The position numbers were made by a program, and so were the translations under genes. Below are positions 29,317-37,462 of a stretch of 64,000 nt of DNA, piece after piece (positions within the stretch are counted from its first letter, which is position 1; every line of letters begins with the position of its first letter). The notes beneath the pieces were generated by a model. That model was not told where the DNA came from, did no database searches, and saw only the letters and a list, made by a program, of their open reading frames with translations. The stretch is taken from positions 109,228 through 173,227 of the forward strand of contig NZ_LSEF01000090.1 in assembly GCF_001641695.1 (NCBI RefSeq), in the 5' to 3' direction. The stretch comes from Bradyrhizobium neotropicale (GTDB lineage Bacteria > Pseudomonadota > Alphaproteobacteria > Rhizobiales > Xanthobacteraceae).

Positions 29317-30708
29317 CTACGCCGACCGCCGCACCGCGTTGTCCACCAGGGTCTTGCCGAGCGACCAGATCGCGCCGGGGACCTTGTGGCTGCCAGCGAT
29401 GACGTCGTCGAAGGCGCGCTCGATCCAGTTGCAGTCTTCTTCGGTGATGGTGAGCGGCGGCAGCAGCTTGATGGTGTGGCTGCCGTGACCTGCGACCTGG
29501 GTCAGGATCTTGTGATCCTTGAACAGCGGCACGGTGATGAGCTGGCAGAACAGGCCCTTGTTGGCGGCCTCCAGCACGTTCCAGGAGGCGCGCAGACGCA
29601 GCGATTTAGGCGGACCGAACTCGACGCCGATCATCAGGCCCTTGCCGCGCACCTCTTTCATCAGCTCGTAGCCGGGCACCATGCGCGTCAGCGCGAGGCG
29701 AAGCTCGGCGCCGCGCTTGGCGGCGGCCTCGATCAGCTTCTCCGATTCCATCACGTCCAGCGTGGCGATGCCCGCGGCCATGGCGAGATCGTTCTTGGAG
29801 AAGGTCGAGCCGTGCACGACCGCACGGTCCATCTGGTTGAAGATCTTGTCGAAGATGTTCTTGCGCGTCAGCACGGCGCCGACCGGCACGTGGCCGCCGG
29901 AGAGCGACTTCGACAACAGCACCATGTCGGGCTCGACGTTCCAGTGCTCGACCGCGAGGAAGCGGCCGGTGCGGCCCATGCCGGTCTGGATCTCGTCGGC
30001 GACCAACAGCGTGCCGTATTTCTTGCAGAGCGCGGCGGCACCCGGAAGGAACTCGTCCGAGGGCATGTTGACGCCCTTGCCCTGGATCGGCTCGACGATG
30101 AAGGCCGCGACTTCGCGAGACGACAGCGCCTTTTCCAGTGCGGCGAGATCATTGAACGGAACCGAGGTGCAGCCCGGCAGCAGCGGCTCGAAGCCGCTGC
30201 GGAAGTTCGGATCGCCGGTCAGCGACAGCGCACCATAGGTCAGGCCGTGATAGCCGTGGGCGCAATAGACGATGCCCGGGCGGCCGGTGGCGCCGCGCGC
30301 GAACTTGATCGCCGCCTCGACGCATTCCGCACCGGAATTGGCGAAAAACGCCTTGTCGAGATAGGGAACGTATTTCAAAAGCCGCTCGGCGAGGACGCCG
30401 GCGAGCGTTGAGACGTCGAATTGGACGAGATTGGGCAGGTCGGCATCGAGCACGCTCTTGAGCGCCTCCCGCATCACCGGGTGATTGCGGCCGATTGCGA
30501 ACACGCCGAATCCGGACAGAAGGTCGAGATAGCGAGCGCCGTCCCGATCGTAGAGATACTGTCCCTGCCCCTTCTGGAAGCCGACATCGTAGCCAATGGT
30601 CTTGAGAACCCGAACGAACTGCTCGTTCAGGTACCTATTATGCAGGGTGCTACGCTGGGCCTGACGGTCCGCGAAAAGCTGGGACATGTCTGGATTTGGA
30701 GTGTGCAT
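29317..30708 (-). CDS. hpnO: HpnO, hopanoid side-chain aminotransferase
   Basis: 463 residues. Class III PLP aminotransferase: FANSGAECVEAAIKFAR near 122-138, VADEIQTGMGRTG near 236-248 with the PLP-binding Asp 238, and the Schiff-base Lys 267 in LLSKSLSGGHVPVG. In hopanoid producers HpnO makes aminobacteriohopanetriol from the hopanoid side chain. The assignment as HpnO rather than a generic aminotransferase rests on the neighbourhood with hpnN and on overall similarity as I recall it. It is divergent from the DUF2147 gene. Confidence 0.85.
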   Translation of the reverse strand: MHTPNPDMSQLFADRQAQRSTLHNRYLNEQFVRVLKTIGYDVGFQKGQGQYLYDRDGARYLDLLSGFGVFAIGRNHPVMREALKSVLDADLPNLVQFDVSTLAGVLAERLLKYVPYLDKAFFANSGAECVEAAIKFARGATGRPGIVYCAHGYHGLTYGALSLTGDPNFRSGFEPLLPGCTSVPFNDLAALEKALSSREVAAFIVEPIQGKGVNMPSDEFLPGAAALCKKYGTLLVADEIQTGMGRTGRFLAVEHWNVEPDMVLLSKSLSGGHVPVGAVLTRKNIFDKIFNQMDRAVVHGSTFSKNDLAMAAGIATLDVMESEKLIEAAAKRGAELRLALTRMVPGYELMKEVRGKGLMIGVEFGPPKSLRLRASWNVLEAANKGLFCQLITVPLFKDHKILTQVAGHGSHTIKLLPPLTITEEDCNWIERAFDDVIAGSHKVPGAIWSLGKTLVDNAVRRSA

Positions 30709-30849
30709 CCGCTACATACTTCGATTGAGGGCCGCTTCGTCAACAGAAAACGGGTCGCAACTGAATACGATCTGTGCGGCCTTTTGCCCTTTTTCGGACC
30801 ATCTTCGCAAGCACAGCTTTAGACCATGTTGCACTGCCGAGGGAATATC

Positions 30850-31476
30850 ATGCGTTTGGCCATTTACACCGGAATATTACTGGCTGGTGGTTACACCTAC
30901 CTGACTCCTGCGCTCGCCGCCGATCCGACCGGCGACTGGCGGGTCGCCGACGGCGTCGCCAACATCCGTGTCGCGCAATGCAATGGCAGCATGTGGGGCG
31001 CGGTGTCCTGGGAAAAGCAGCCCGGTGGCCACGACGAGAATAACCCGGATGTCTCAAAAAAGAACAGGCCCACGTTGGGCATGCCGACCCTGATCGACAT
31101 GAAGAAGAAGTCCGGCGCCGACCAGTGGGAAGGTCAGGTCTATAACGCCAAGGACGGTCAGCTCTACAGCGCGACCATCACTCCGGTCGGCTCCGATCAG
31201 CTTGAGATCAAGGGCTGCGTGCTGGGCTTCCTGTGCGGCGGAGAGACCTGGACGCGAGTCGGCCCGCCGATTCCCGCCAGCCCCGCCAACGCTATGGCCA
31301 AGGGCGCGCCGAAAACCACCGGCGCGGCGCCCAAAGCCGCGGGAACGGCGGGTGCCGCAGCGCCTGCGCCCGGCGCAGCAAAGAGCGCCGGCGCGGCCAA
31401 GCCCGGTCAGAAGGGTGCCGCCGACCCCGTCGGCGACATCTGCCTACTCCCTGAGATTGCGGGGTTTACCCATTAG
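30850..31476 (+). CDS. DUF2147-like exported protein with Ala/Pro/Lys-rich tail
   Basis: 208 residues from MRLAIYTGIL. Signal peptide of about 24 residues ending in ALAA, then a DUF2147-type domain: DPTGDWRVADGVANIRVAQCNGSMWGAVSWEKQ, a variable central section, and IKGCVLGFLCGGETWTRV. A low-complexity tail of about 70 residues rich in Ala, Pro, Gly and Lys follows, ending DPVGDICLLPEIAGFTH. The last 33 bases overlap the end of hpnN on the other strand. A small beta-rich envelope protein of unknown role lying inside the hopanoid locus. Confidence 0.8.
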   Translation: MRLAIYTGILLAGGYTYLTPALAADPTGDWRVADGVANIRVAQCNGSMWGAVSWEKQPGGHDENNPDVSKKNRPTLGMPTLIDMKKKSGADQWEGQVYNAKDGQLYSATITPVGSDQLEIKGCVLGFLCGGETWTRVGPPIPASPANAMAKGAPKTTGAAPKAAGTAGAAAPAPGAAKSAGAAKPGQKGAADPVGDICLLPEIAGFTH

Positions 31477-34032
31477 GGCCGGCTGAAACAGCAGCACTGC
31501 GGCCAGCGTCGTCACCAGCGAGAGCGCCAGCAGCTTGCCCATGCTGGACGTGCCGGGATGGCTCGACAGCCACAGGCTGCCGAACGCGGTCGCAGTCGTC
31601 AGCGCGCTGAAGAAGATCGCGCGAGTCAGGCTGGTCTGCAGCAGATTCGTTCTGCCGGAGCGCCAGGCCACGACATAGTAGATCTTGAAGGCCACACCGA
31701 CGCCGAGCAGCAACGGGAACGCGACGATATTGGCGAAGTTGAGCGGCAGGCCGATCAACACGCAGATCTCGAGCGTCACGGCGCCGGCAACCAGCAGCGG
31801 CACCAGCGTCATCAACACGTCGACGAACCGGCGCAGCGTGATCCACAGCAACAGGCTGATCACCAGCAGCGCGTAGATGCCGGCGTGGATGAACGCCCTC
31901 ACCACAGTATCGCCGGATTTCAGGATCGAGACCGGTCCGCCGATCGCGGTCGGCTCGGCCGCGAGCACGGCCGCCGCGAAGCGGCGCAGCGTGTCGTTGT
32001 CGTTGGGATCGCCCTTGGGCAGCGCCTCGACGCGGATGATGCCGTCCTTGCTCTTCCAGGCATTGACGAGATCGGGAGGCAACGACTTCAGGGTCACGGG
32101 TTCGGCCTGCATCGCGTTCCTGAGCTGGTCGAACACGATCTTCATCGGCGTGACGAAGACGTCCTGCGCCTTGTTGCGGGTGGCTTCATCCGCATTGGCG
32201 AGCTTCTGGAGCGCGTCCGCGAGCCGTCGTGAGGCGGCTGCGCCCGGGCCCTTGGCGTCGCCGGCGGTCCTGCGCAGATTGTCGACCGAGGATTTCAACG
32301 ACTCGACGTTCTCCTGGTCCGACGGCGCCGCGTCGATCTGATCCGGGTTGAGCGCGGGGTTCAGCACCTTGGCGCCCTGTGCGATCAGCTTCAGCTTCGG
32401 CTGCTGGTCCTGCGGCACGAAGCTGTCGAGCGACATCACCCGCAGCACCTCCGGCACCTTCTCCAGCCTGGCCTCGACCTGCCTCGCCTGCTCCTCGGAC
32501 GTGGTCATCACGTTGATGGCATTGGCTCCGGTGTTCGGATCCTTGCGCAGGTCGAGGAAGGTCGCGATCGATTCGGCGTTCGGATTGCGCAAGTTCATCG
32601 GATTGAAGTCGAACCGCATGAAATAGAGCAGCGGCAGGCCGCCAAGCGCGAGCAGCATCGTGCCGCCCACGATCACCACGCGGTGCTTCTCCAGGAAATG
32701 ATCGAGCGGCGCCAGGAAGGCATAGCCGACCGGCTCCATCTCGCCGGGCGGGTTCAGAAGCTTCAAGAGCGCCGGCAGGATCGTGATGCTGGAAACAAAC
32801 GCCACCAGCATGCCGACACCGGCGATCTGGCCGAGCTCGGAGATGCCCTTGTAGTCGGTCGGCATGAAGCAGAGGAAGCCGGCGGCGGTCGCCATCGCCG
32901 CAAGCGACAGCGGCACCGCCGAACGCTTCGCGGCCAGCACCAGCGCGTTCGAGAGATCGTTGACCTTGTAGCGCTCCGAGCGGTAGCGGACGCTGTACTG
33001 GATGCCGAAATCGACGCCCAGGCCGACGAACAGCACCGCGAACGCAATCGATAGCAGGTTGAGCGAGCCGACCATCATCAGGCCGGCGGCGGTCGTGACC
33101 GCAAGGCCGACGAAGAGATTGACGAACACTGCGAAGATGATCTTCGCGGAATGCAACGCGAGCCACAGGATCAGCAACACCACGACCACGGTGCCGATGC
33201 CGTTCACGACGGCACCTTCCTGGACAGTGGCGTATTCCTCGTTGGCGATCGGGACCGGGCCGGTCAGCCGCACCCGCGCCTGATACTTGGTCGGAAAATC
33301 GAGGTCTGCCGCCGCCTTCCGGATGGCGTCGGTGGCGTCCTTGCCGGGCTCGAGCGCGTTGTAGTCGAGGATCGGCTTGAACTCGATGAAGGCACGCTTA
33401 TCCGAATCCGACAGCGGCTCGTCGCTGACGAGCTCACGCCAGGAGAAGCTGGCGTTGCCCTTGTTGAGCACGGTCTCGACGGTCTGCGCGATCAGGTTGA
33501 ACGGCCGCTCGGTGCTGTCGAGCTTCACCTGCCCCCGCTTCACGCCGGCAAGCCCGGTCTCGAGCGCGCCGGTCAGGCCGCGGATCGACGGGTCGCCCGC
33601 CATGATCTCGATCAGGGGAGCCGCGGACTCGAACTGGCCGGTGGCCTTGGCAACCTCTTCGGTCGGCAGGAACAGGAGGCCGTTTCTCTCGAAGAACTCA
33701 CCGGTGCCGAGCTGCTGCATCGACTGGAAGTTGGTCTTGTCGTCCTTCAGCTTGGCATAGAGCGCGTCCGCCGCAGCGGTCACCATCTCCGGCGTCTTCG
33801 CCTCGACGACCGCGAGAATCGTCGCGTCGCGATCGAAGGCGCGGTCGAACTGCTGATCACGCTGCCGCCAATCGAGCTTTTGCGAGATCAGCGAATTGAT
33901 GTCGGTGTTGATGGCGAAATGACGGACAGCGTAATAGCTCGCCGCGACCGCCAAGAGGAGCCCGAGGACGACAACGAGGGAGGCAAACCGGGTACAGGCC
34001 CTGACGACGGCAACGACTACGCTCTGCAGCAC
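31444..34032 (-). CDS. hpnN: HpnN, hopanoid transporter of the RND/MMPL superfamily
   Basis: 862 residues, the usual HpnN length. About 12 membrane segments in two halves, each half led by a periplasmic loop. Motifs include FAVLFVGLGVDFGIQYSVRYR in the first half with the transmembrane Asp, and FPLLLGVGVAFKIYYVVAWRSG in the second. HpnN takes hopanoids from the inner membrane towards the outer membrane. The gene has a consensus EcfG promoter just upstream, so stress control is likely. Divergent from ispH across 464 bases. Confidence 0.92.
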   Translation of the reverse strand: MLQSVVVAVVRACTRFASLVVVLGLLLAVAASYYAVRHFAINTDINSLISQKLDWRQRDQQFDRAFDRDATILAVVEAKTPEMVTAAADALYAKLKDDKTNFQSMQQLGTGEFFERNGLLFLPTEEVAKATGQFESAAPLIEIMAGDPSIRGLTGALETGLAGVKRGQVKLDSTERPFNLIAQTVETVLNKGNASFSWRELVSDEPLSDSDKRAFIEFKPILDYNALEPGKDATDAIRKAAADLDFPTKYQARVRLTGPVPIANEEYATVQEGAVVNGIGTVVVVLLILWLALHSAKIIFAVFVNLFVGLAVTTAAGLMMVGSLNLLSIAFAVLFVGLGVDFGIQYSVRYRSERYKVNDLSNALVLAAKRSAVPLSLAAMATAAGFLCFMPTDYKGISELGQIAGVGMLVAFVSSITILPALLKLLNPPGEMEPVGYAFLAPLDHFLEKHRVVIVGGTMLLALGGLPLLYFMRFDFNPMNLRNPNAESIATFLDLRKDPNTGANAINVMTTSEEQARQVEARLEKVPEVLRVMSLDSFVPQDQQPKLKLIAQGAKVLNPALNPDQIDAAPSDQENVESLKSSVDNLRRTAGDAKGPGAAASRRLADALQKLANADEATRNKAQDVFVTPMKIVFDQLRNAMQAEPVTLKSLPPDLVNAWKSKDGIIRVEALPKGDPNDNDTLRRFAAAVLAAEPTAIGGPVSILKSGDTVVRAFIHAGIYALLVISLLLWITLRRFVDVLMTLVPLLVAGAVTLEICVLIGLPLNFANIVAFPLLLGVGVAFKIYYVVAWRSGRTNLLQTSLTRAIFFSALTTATAFGSLWLSSHPGTSSMGKLLALSLVTTLAAVLLFQPALMGKPRNLRE

Positions 34033-34496
34033 ATCTTTTCTTTCTGGTGTAACAGCTTGCCGGAAACGCCCGCTGTTTATCGGAGTTCCCGGGCGAAACC
34101 TATTGCTGTTTTGAGTGGTTCTCGTCGCGAGAAGGTTCGAAGTAAACGACGGGAGACCATGGCAAAATCATGCGGGACGGCGGTTTAGCCAGCGAGTTGA
34201 GGCGGGAAAGTGACGAAGGGGGCGGGCACAAATGCCGCTACCCCTTGGCCCTTCCCTGAGTTTACTATAATACCGGCAAACTCATCCGAGGTGGAACTGC
34301 GGCGCATTCCGCCTTTCCTCGTGGCCGATTTTTTGACACAAAGTGCTGCGCCTCCATGCGCTTGCGGAACCCGGACGGGTGGGCAGTTACCGCGCGTGCG
34401 AAACCAGTGGTGCGGATATTGCAGCTCCTTGGTCAGGATCGGGGTGCCGCCGGGGACAATTGAGCGGATTGGTGCAATTTGCGTGATGGACGTCCG
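34033..34496. other. 464-base divergent region between hpnN and ispH
   Basis: No gene seen. It holds the EcfG promoter for hpnN at its left end. A possible sigma70-type pair for ispH, TTGGCC-N15-TATAAT at 34245-34271, has short spacing, and a second TTGACA at 34333 lacks a good -10. GGAAC at 34368 with GTT 15 bases later is too close to count as an EcfG site. Confidence 0.6.
34065..34089 (-). promoter_or_regulatory. Consensus EcfG (general stress response) promoter of hpnN
   Basis: Read on the minus strand it is GGAAC-N16-CGTT, an exact match to the alphaproteobacterial EcfG consensus (-35 GGAAC at 34085-34089, -10 CGTT at 34065-34068). The hpnN ATG is 33 bases past the -10, giving a leader of roughly 25 bases. 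In Rhodopseudomonas palustris EcfG is reported to regulate the 2-methylase gene hpnP; here the clear site is in front of hpnN. Confidence 0.75.
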
Positions 34497-35423
34497 ATGG
34501 AAGTTTTTCTAGCGCAACCACGCGGCTTTTGCGCAGGCGTGGTGCGTGCAATCGAGATCGTGGAACGGGCCCTGCAGAAATACGGCCCGCCCGTCTACGT
34601 GCGCCATGAGATCGTGCACAATAAGTACGTCGTCGAAAGCCTGAAGAACAAGGGCGCGATCTTCGTCGAGGAACTGTCCGAGGTTCCACCCAAGGCGGTG
34701 ACCGTCTTCAGCGCCCATGGCGTGGCCCGCAGCGTCGAGGAAGAGGCCGCCGCACGCGATCTTCCAGTGCTCAATGCCACCTGCCCCCTGGTCACGAAAG
34801 TTCACAATCAGGGGAAGCGCTACATCGCCAAGGGCCGCACCTTGATCCTGATTGGCCATGCCAGCCATCCCGAGGTCGAGGGCACCATGGGCCAGGTGCC
34901 AGGCCCGGTGCTGCTCGTACAAAGCGTTGAAGAGGTTAACGCCCTGACGCTGCCGGCGGATACGCCAGTGGCCTACATCACCCAGACGACGCTGTCGGTC
35001 GACGACACCAAGGACATCATCGCGGCCCTCCAGGCCCGATTTACAGATATTCAAGGCCCGGATATCCGGGATATCTGCTATGCGACACAGAACCGCCAAT
35101 CTGCGGTAAGGGACTTGAGCAAGCTGGTCGACGTGATTTTGGTGGTGGGCGCTGCCAATAGCTCGAACTCGAACCGGCTCCGCGAAATCGGCACTGAGGC
35201 CGGCGTCGCGAGTTATCTGATCGCCGATGGCCGCGAGCTCAATCCGGAATGGTTGAAAGGTGCGAGGAGCGTGGGCATCACGGCCGGTGCTTCGGCGCCC
35301 GAGGTGCTCGTGGATGACGTGATCGAAGCGCTGCGGCGGATCGGACCGATGACGGTCTCCGTGCTGCCCGGCCGCGAGGAAAACATCGAATTTCGGCTTC
35401 CGGCCGAACTGGCTGCAAGCTGA
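34497..35423 (+). CDS. ispH: IspH, 4-hydroxy-3-methylbut-2-enyl diphosphate reductase
   Basis: 308 residues from [18 protein letters not shown]; an in-frame TTG six codons earlier is less likely. The three Fe-S cysteines are C12 (GFCAGV), C96 (NATCPLV) and C194 ([10 protein letters not shown]). Catalytic Glu126 lies in [13 protein letters not shown] and substrate residues in NSSNSNRL. It does the last step of the MEP pathway, giving IPP and DMAPP. Genes for hopanoid synthesis follow directly, so it feeds isoprenoid units to the squalene pathway, probably in one operon with hpnH. Confidence 0.95.
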   Translation: MEVFLAQPRGFCAGVVRAIEIVERALQKYGPPVYVRHEIVHNKYVVESLKNKGAIFVEELSEVPPKAVTVFSAHGVARSVEEEAAARDLPVLNATCPLVTKVHNQGKRYIAKGRTLILIGHASHPEVEGTMGQVPGPVLLVQSVEEVNALTLPADTPVAYITQTTLSVDDTKDIIAALQARFTDIQGPDIRDICYATQNRQSAVRDLSKLVDVILVVGAANSSNSNRLREIGTEAGVASYLIADGRELNPEWLKGARSVGITAGASAPEVLVDDVIEALRRIGPMTVSVLPGREENIEFRLPAELAAS

Positions 35424-35458
35424 CCTACCCGAATTCCAAGCCCAGAAAGAAACCCGTA

Positions 35459-36619
35459 ATGGCTATACCCTTCTTCAAGGAAATGCGTATCGGCGGCTAT
35501 TTGCTCAAGCAGAAACTGCTTGGCCGCAAGCGCTATCCGCTCGTGTTGATGCTGGAGCCGCTGTTTCGCTGCAACCTCGCCTGCGTCGGCTGCGGCAAGA
35601 TCGACTATCCCGACGCGATCCTGAACCGCCGCATGACGGCGCAGGAGTGCTGGGACGCGGCCGACGAGTGCGGCGCGCCGATGGTCGCCATTCCCGGCGG
35701 CGAACCGCTGATCCACAAGGAGATCGGCGAGATCGTGCGCGGCCTCGTCGCGCGCAAGAAGTTCGTCTCGCTCTGCACCAATGCGCTGCTGCTCGAGAAG
35801 AAGCTCGACCTGTTCGAGCCCTCCCCCTACCTGTTCTTCTCGGTGCATCTCGACGGCTTGCGCGACCACCACGACAAGGCGGTGTCGCAGAAGGGCGTGT
35901 TCGACCGCGCCGTGTCCGCGATCAAGGCGGCCAAGGCACGCGGCTTCACCGTCAACGTCAACGCCACGATTTTCGACGGTCATCCGGCCGAGGAGATCGC
36001 GAAATTCCTCGACCTCACCGTCGAGCTCGGCGTCGGCGTGTCGATGTCTCCGGGCTACGCCTATGAGCGCGCGCCGGACCAGGAGCACTTCCTCAACCGC
36101 ACCAAGACCAAGAAGCTGTTCCGCGACGTCTTCGCGATGGGCAAGGGCAAGAAGTGGAACTTCATGCATTCCGGCCTGTTCCTCGACTTCCTCGCCGGCA
36201 ACCAGGAATACGAGTGCACGCCGTGGGGCATGCCCGCGCGCAACATCTTCGGCTGGCAGAAGCCCTGCTACCTACTCGGCGAAGGCTATGCGAAGACCTT
36301 CAAGGAGCTGATGGAGACCACCGACTGGGATTCCTACGGCACCGGCAAGTACGAGAAGTGCGCCGACTGCATGGCGCATTGTGGCTACGAGCCGACCGCG
36401 GCGACCGCTGCGCTCAACAACCCGCTGAAGGCGATGTGGGTGTCGCTGCGCGGCATCAAGACCGCAGGTCCCATGGCGCCGGAAATCGACATGTCCAAGC
36501 AGCGTCCGGCCCAGTACATCTTCTCCGAGCAGGTCCAGAAGAAGCTCTCGGAGATCCGCCGCGACGAGGCGCTCGCCGCCGAGCAGAAGGCCGCCCAGAA
36601 GGCATCGACCGCCGCTTAA
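35459..36619 (+). CDS. hpnH: HpnH, adenosylhopane synthase (radical SAM)
   Basis: 386 residues, 35 bases after ispH. The radical SAM cluster is C38-x3-C42-x2-C45 in FRCNLACVGCGK; GGEPLIHKEI is the SAM-binding GGE motif. A SPASM-like C-terminal part has Cys in ECTPWG, KPCYL, KCADCMAHCGYEP. HpnH joins the 5'-deoxyadenosyl group to diploptene, making adenosylhopane. A strong terminator follows. Confidence 0.95.
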   Translation: MAIPFFKEMRIGGYLLKQKLLGRKRYPLVLMLEPLFRCNLACVGCGKIDYPDAILNRRMTAQECWDAADECGAPMVAIPGGEPLIHKEIGEIVRGLVARKKFVSLCTNALLLEKKLDLFEPSPYLFFSVHLDGLRDHHDKAVSQKGVFDRAVSAIKAAKARGFTVNVNATIFDGHPAEEIAKFLDLTVELGVGVSMSPGYAYERAPDQEHFLNRTKTKKLFRDVFAMGKGKKWNFMHSGLFLDFLAGNQEYECTPWGMPARNIFGWQKPCYLLGEGYAKTFKELMETTDWDSYGTGKYEKCADCMAHCGYEPTAATAALNNPLKAMWVSLRGIKTAGPMAPEIDMSKQRPAQYIFSEQVQKKLSEIRRDEALAAEQKAAQKASTAA

Positions 36620-36641
36620 GCGGTCGTGCGCCAGAAACAAG

Positions 36642-36674
36642 AAAGGCCCGGTCGCGATCGCGACCGGGCCTTTT
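36642..36674. terminator. Bidirectional terminator between hpnH and hpnG
   Basis: Perfect 16-base palindrome arms centred between 36657 and 36658 (AAAGGCCCGGTCGCGA and its complement), ending in TTTT on the hpnH side. It separates the two convergent hopanoid operons. Confidence 0.93.
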
Positions 36675-36712
36675 CGTTTGCTCAGATTTTTCGTTTGCTC
36701 AGATGAAACCGC

Positions 36713-37462
36713 TCAGACAGTCTCGGGAACCAGGCCTTCGCCCTCGAGCCCCTCGCTGCCGACCAGGAAGTCCCGGCAGCCGCGCAAGGAGCGCAGCGCG
36801 CGGTTGAAATCGAGGCCGGTCGAGACCAGCGCATGCAGGGTTCCCGGGTTGCGAACGATCCCACGCAGCACGGCAGCCACGTCGATCTGGCCGTTCGGCT
36901 TGATCGCGGCGCGGGCGATCGCCGGCAGCGCGCGATGGGCGGGATCGCTGATGACCCGGACCGCGGCAAAGGGAAGCCCGGCCTCGGCAGCGTAGGCGGC
37001 AGCGATGTGGCTCTCCATGTCCACCGCCGCAGCCCCGGTCTCCAGGTGCAGCGCTTCCTTGCAGGACTTGCCCGTGACCACTTCCTCGGCGCCGGCGAGG
37101 CTGCCGCGCACCACGCGGCGGCGTCCGGAGGTCAGGCGGTCGATCAGGTCGTCGCTGAGTGACAGCCCCGCACCCCAGCGGGCATCGCCAGAAAGCACCT
37201 CGGTCGCCACCACCACGTCGCCGGAGCGCAGCGACGGGTCTAGCCCGCCGGCCACGCCGAAGGAGATCACGCCGCGAATCGATTCGGGATCGACCACCGT
37301 CAGAAGCGCCCGCAATTGAGTCGGGCTGCTGGACGAGCAGATGACAGCCATTCCAGGCCCGGCCGCGATGCGGGCCTCCTGGACCAGTCCAGTCACAATC
37401 AGTATCGGCCGCGGGTCTATGGCATTACCCACGGTAATCTCGTCCCCCGTCCCCAAAGTCAC
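36713..37462 (-). CDS. hpnG: HpnG, adenosylhopane nucleosidase/phosphorylase
   Basis: 249 residues from a GTG that overlaps the shc stop (GTGA), which is why this start is chosen over longer in-frame ones. The purine nucleoside phosphorylase fold appears in LIVTGLVQEARIA, GVISFGVAGGLDPSL, the substrate region AAAVDMESHIAAAYAAEAGLPFAAVRVISDPA, and the Ala-rich end. HpnG removes adenine from adenosylhopane to give ribosylhopane. Last gene of hpnC-hpnD-hpnE-shc-hpnG. Confidence 0.9.
   Translation of the reverse strand: MTLGTGDEITVGNAIDPRPILIVTGLVQEARIAAGPGMAVICSSSSPTQLRALLTVVDPESIRGVISFGVAGGLDPSLRSGDVVVATEVLSGDARWGAGLSLSDDLIDRLTSGRRRVVRGSLAGAEEVVTGKSCKEALHLETGAAAVDMESHIAAAYAAEAGLPFAAVRVISDPAHRALPAIARAAIKPNGQIDVAAVLRGIVRNPGTLHALVSTGLDFNRALRSLRGCRDFLVGSEGLEGEGLVPETV

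Noticed and set aside
34368-34390. EcfG-like pair GGAAC ... GTT upstream of ispH
   Set aside because: The GTT comes 15 bases after GGAAC with A in place of C, so spacing and -10 sequence both miss the consensus.
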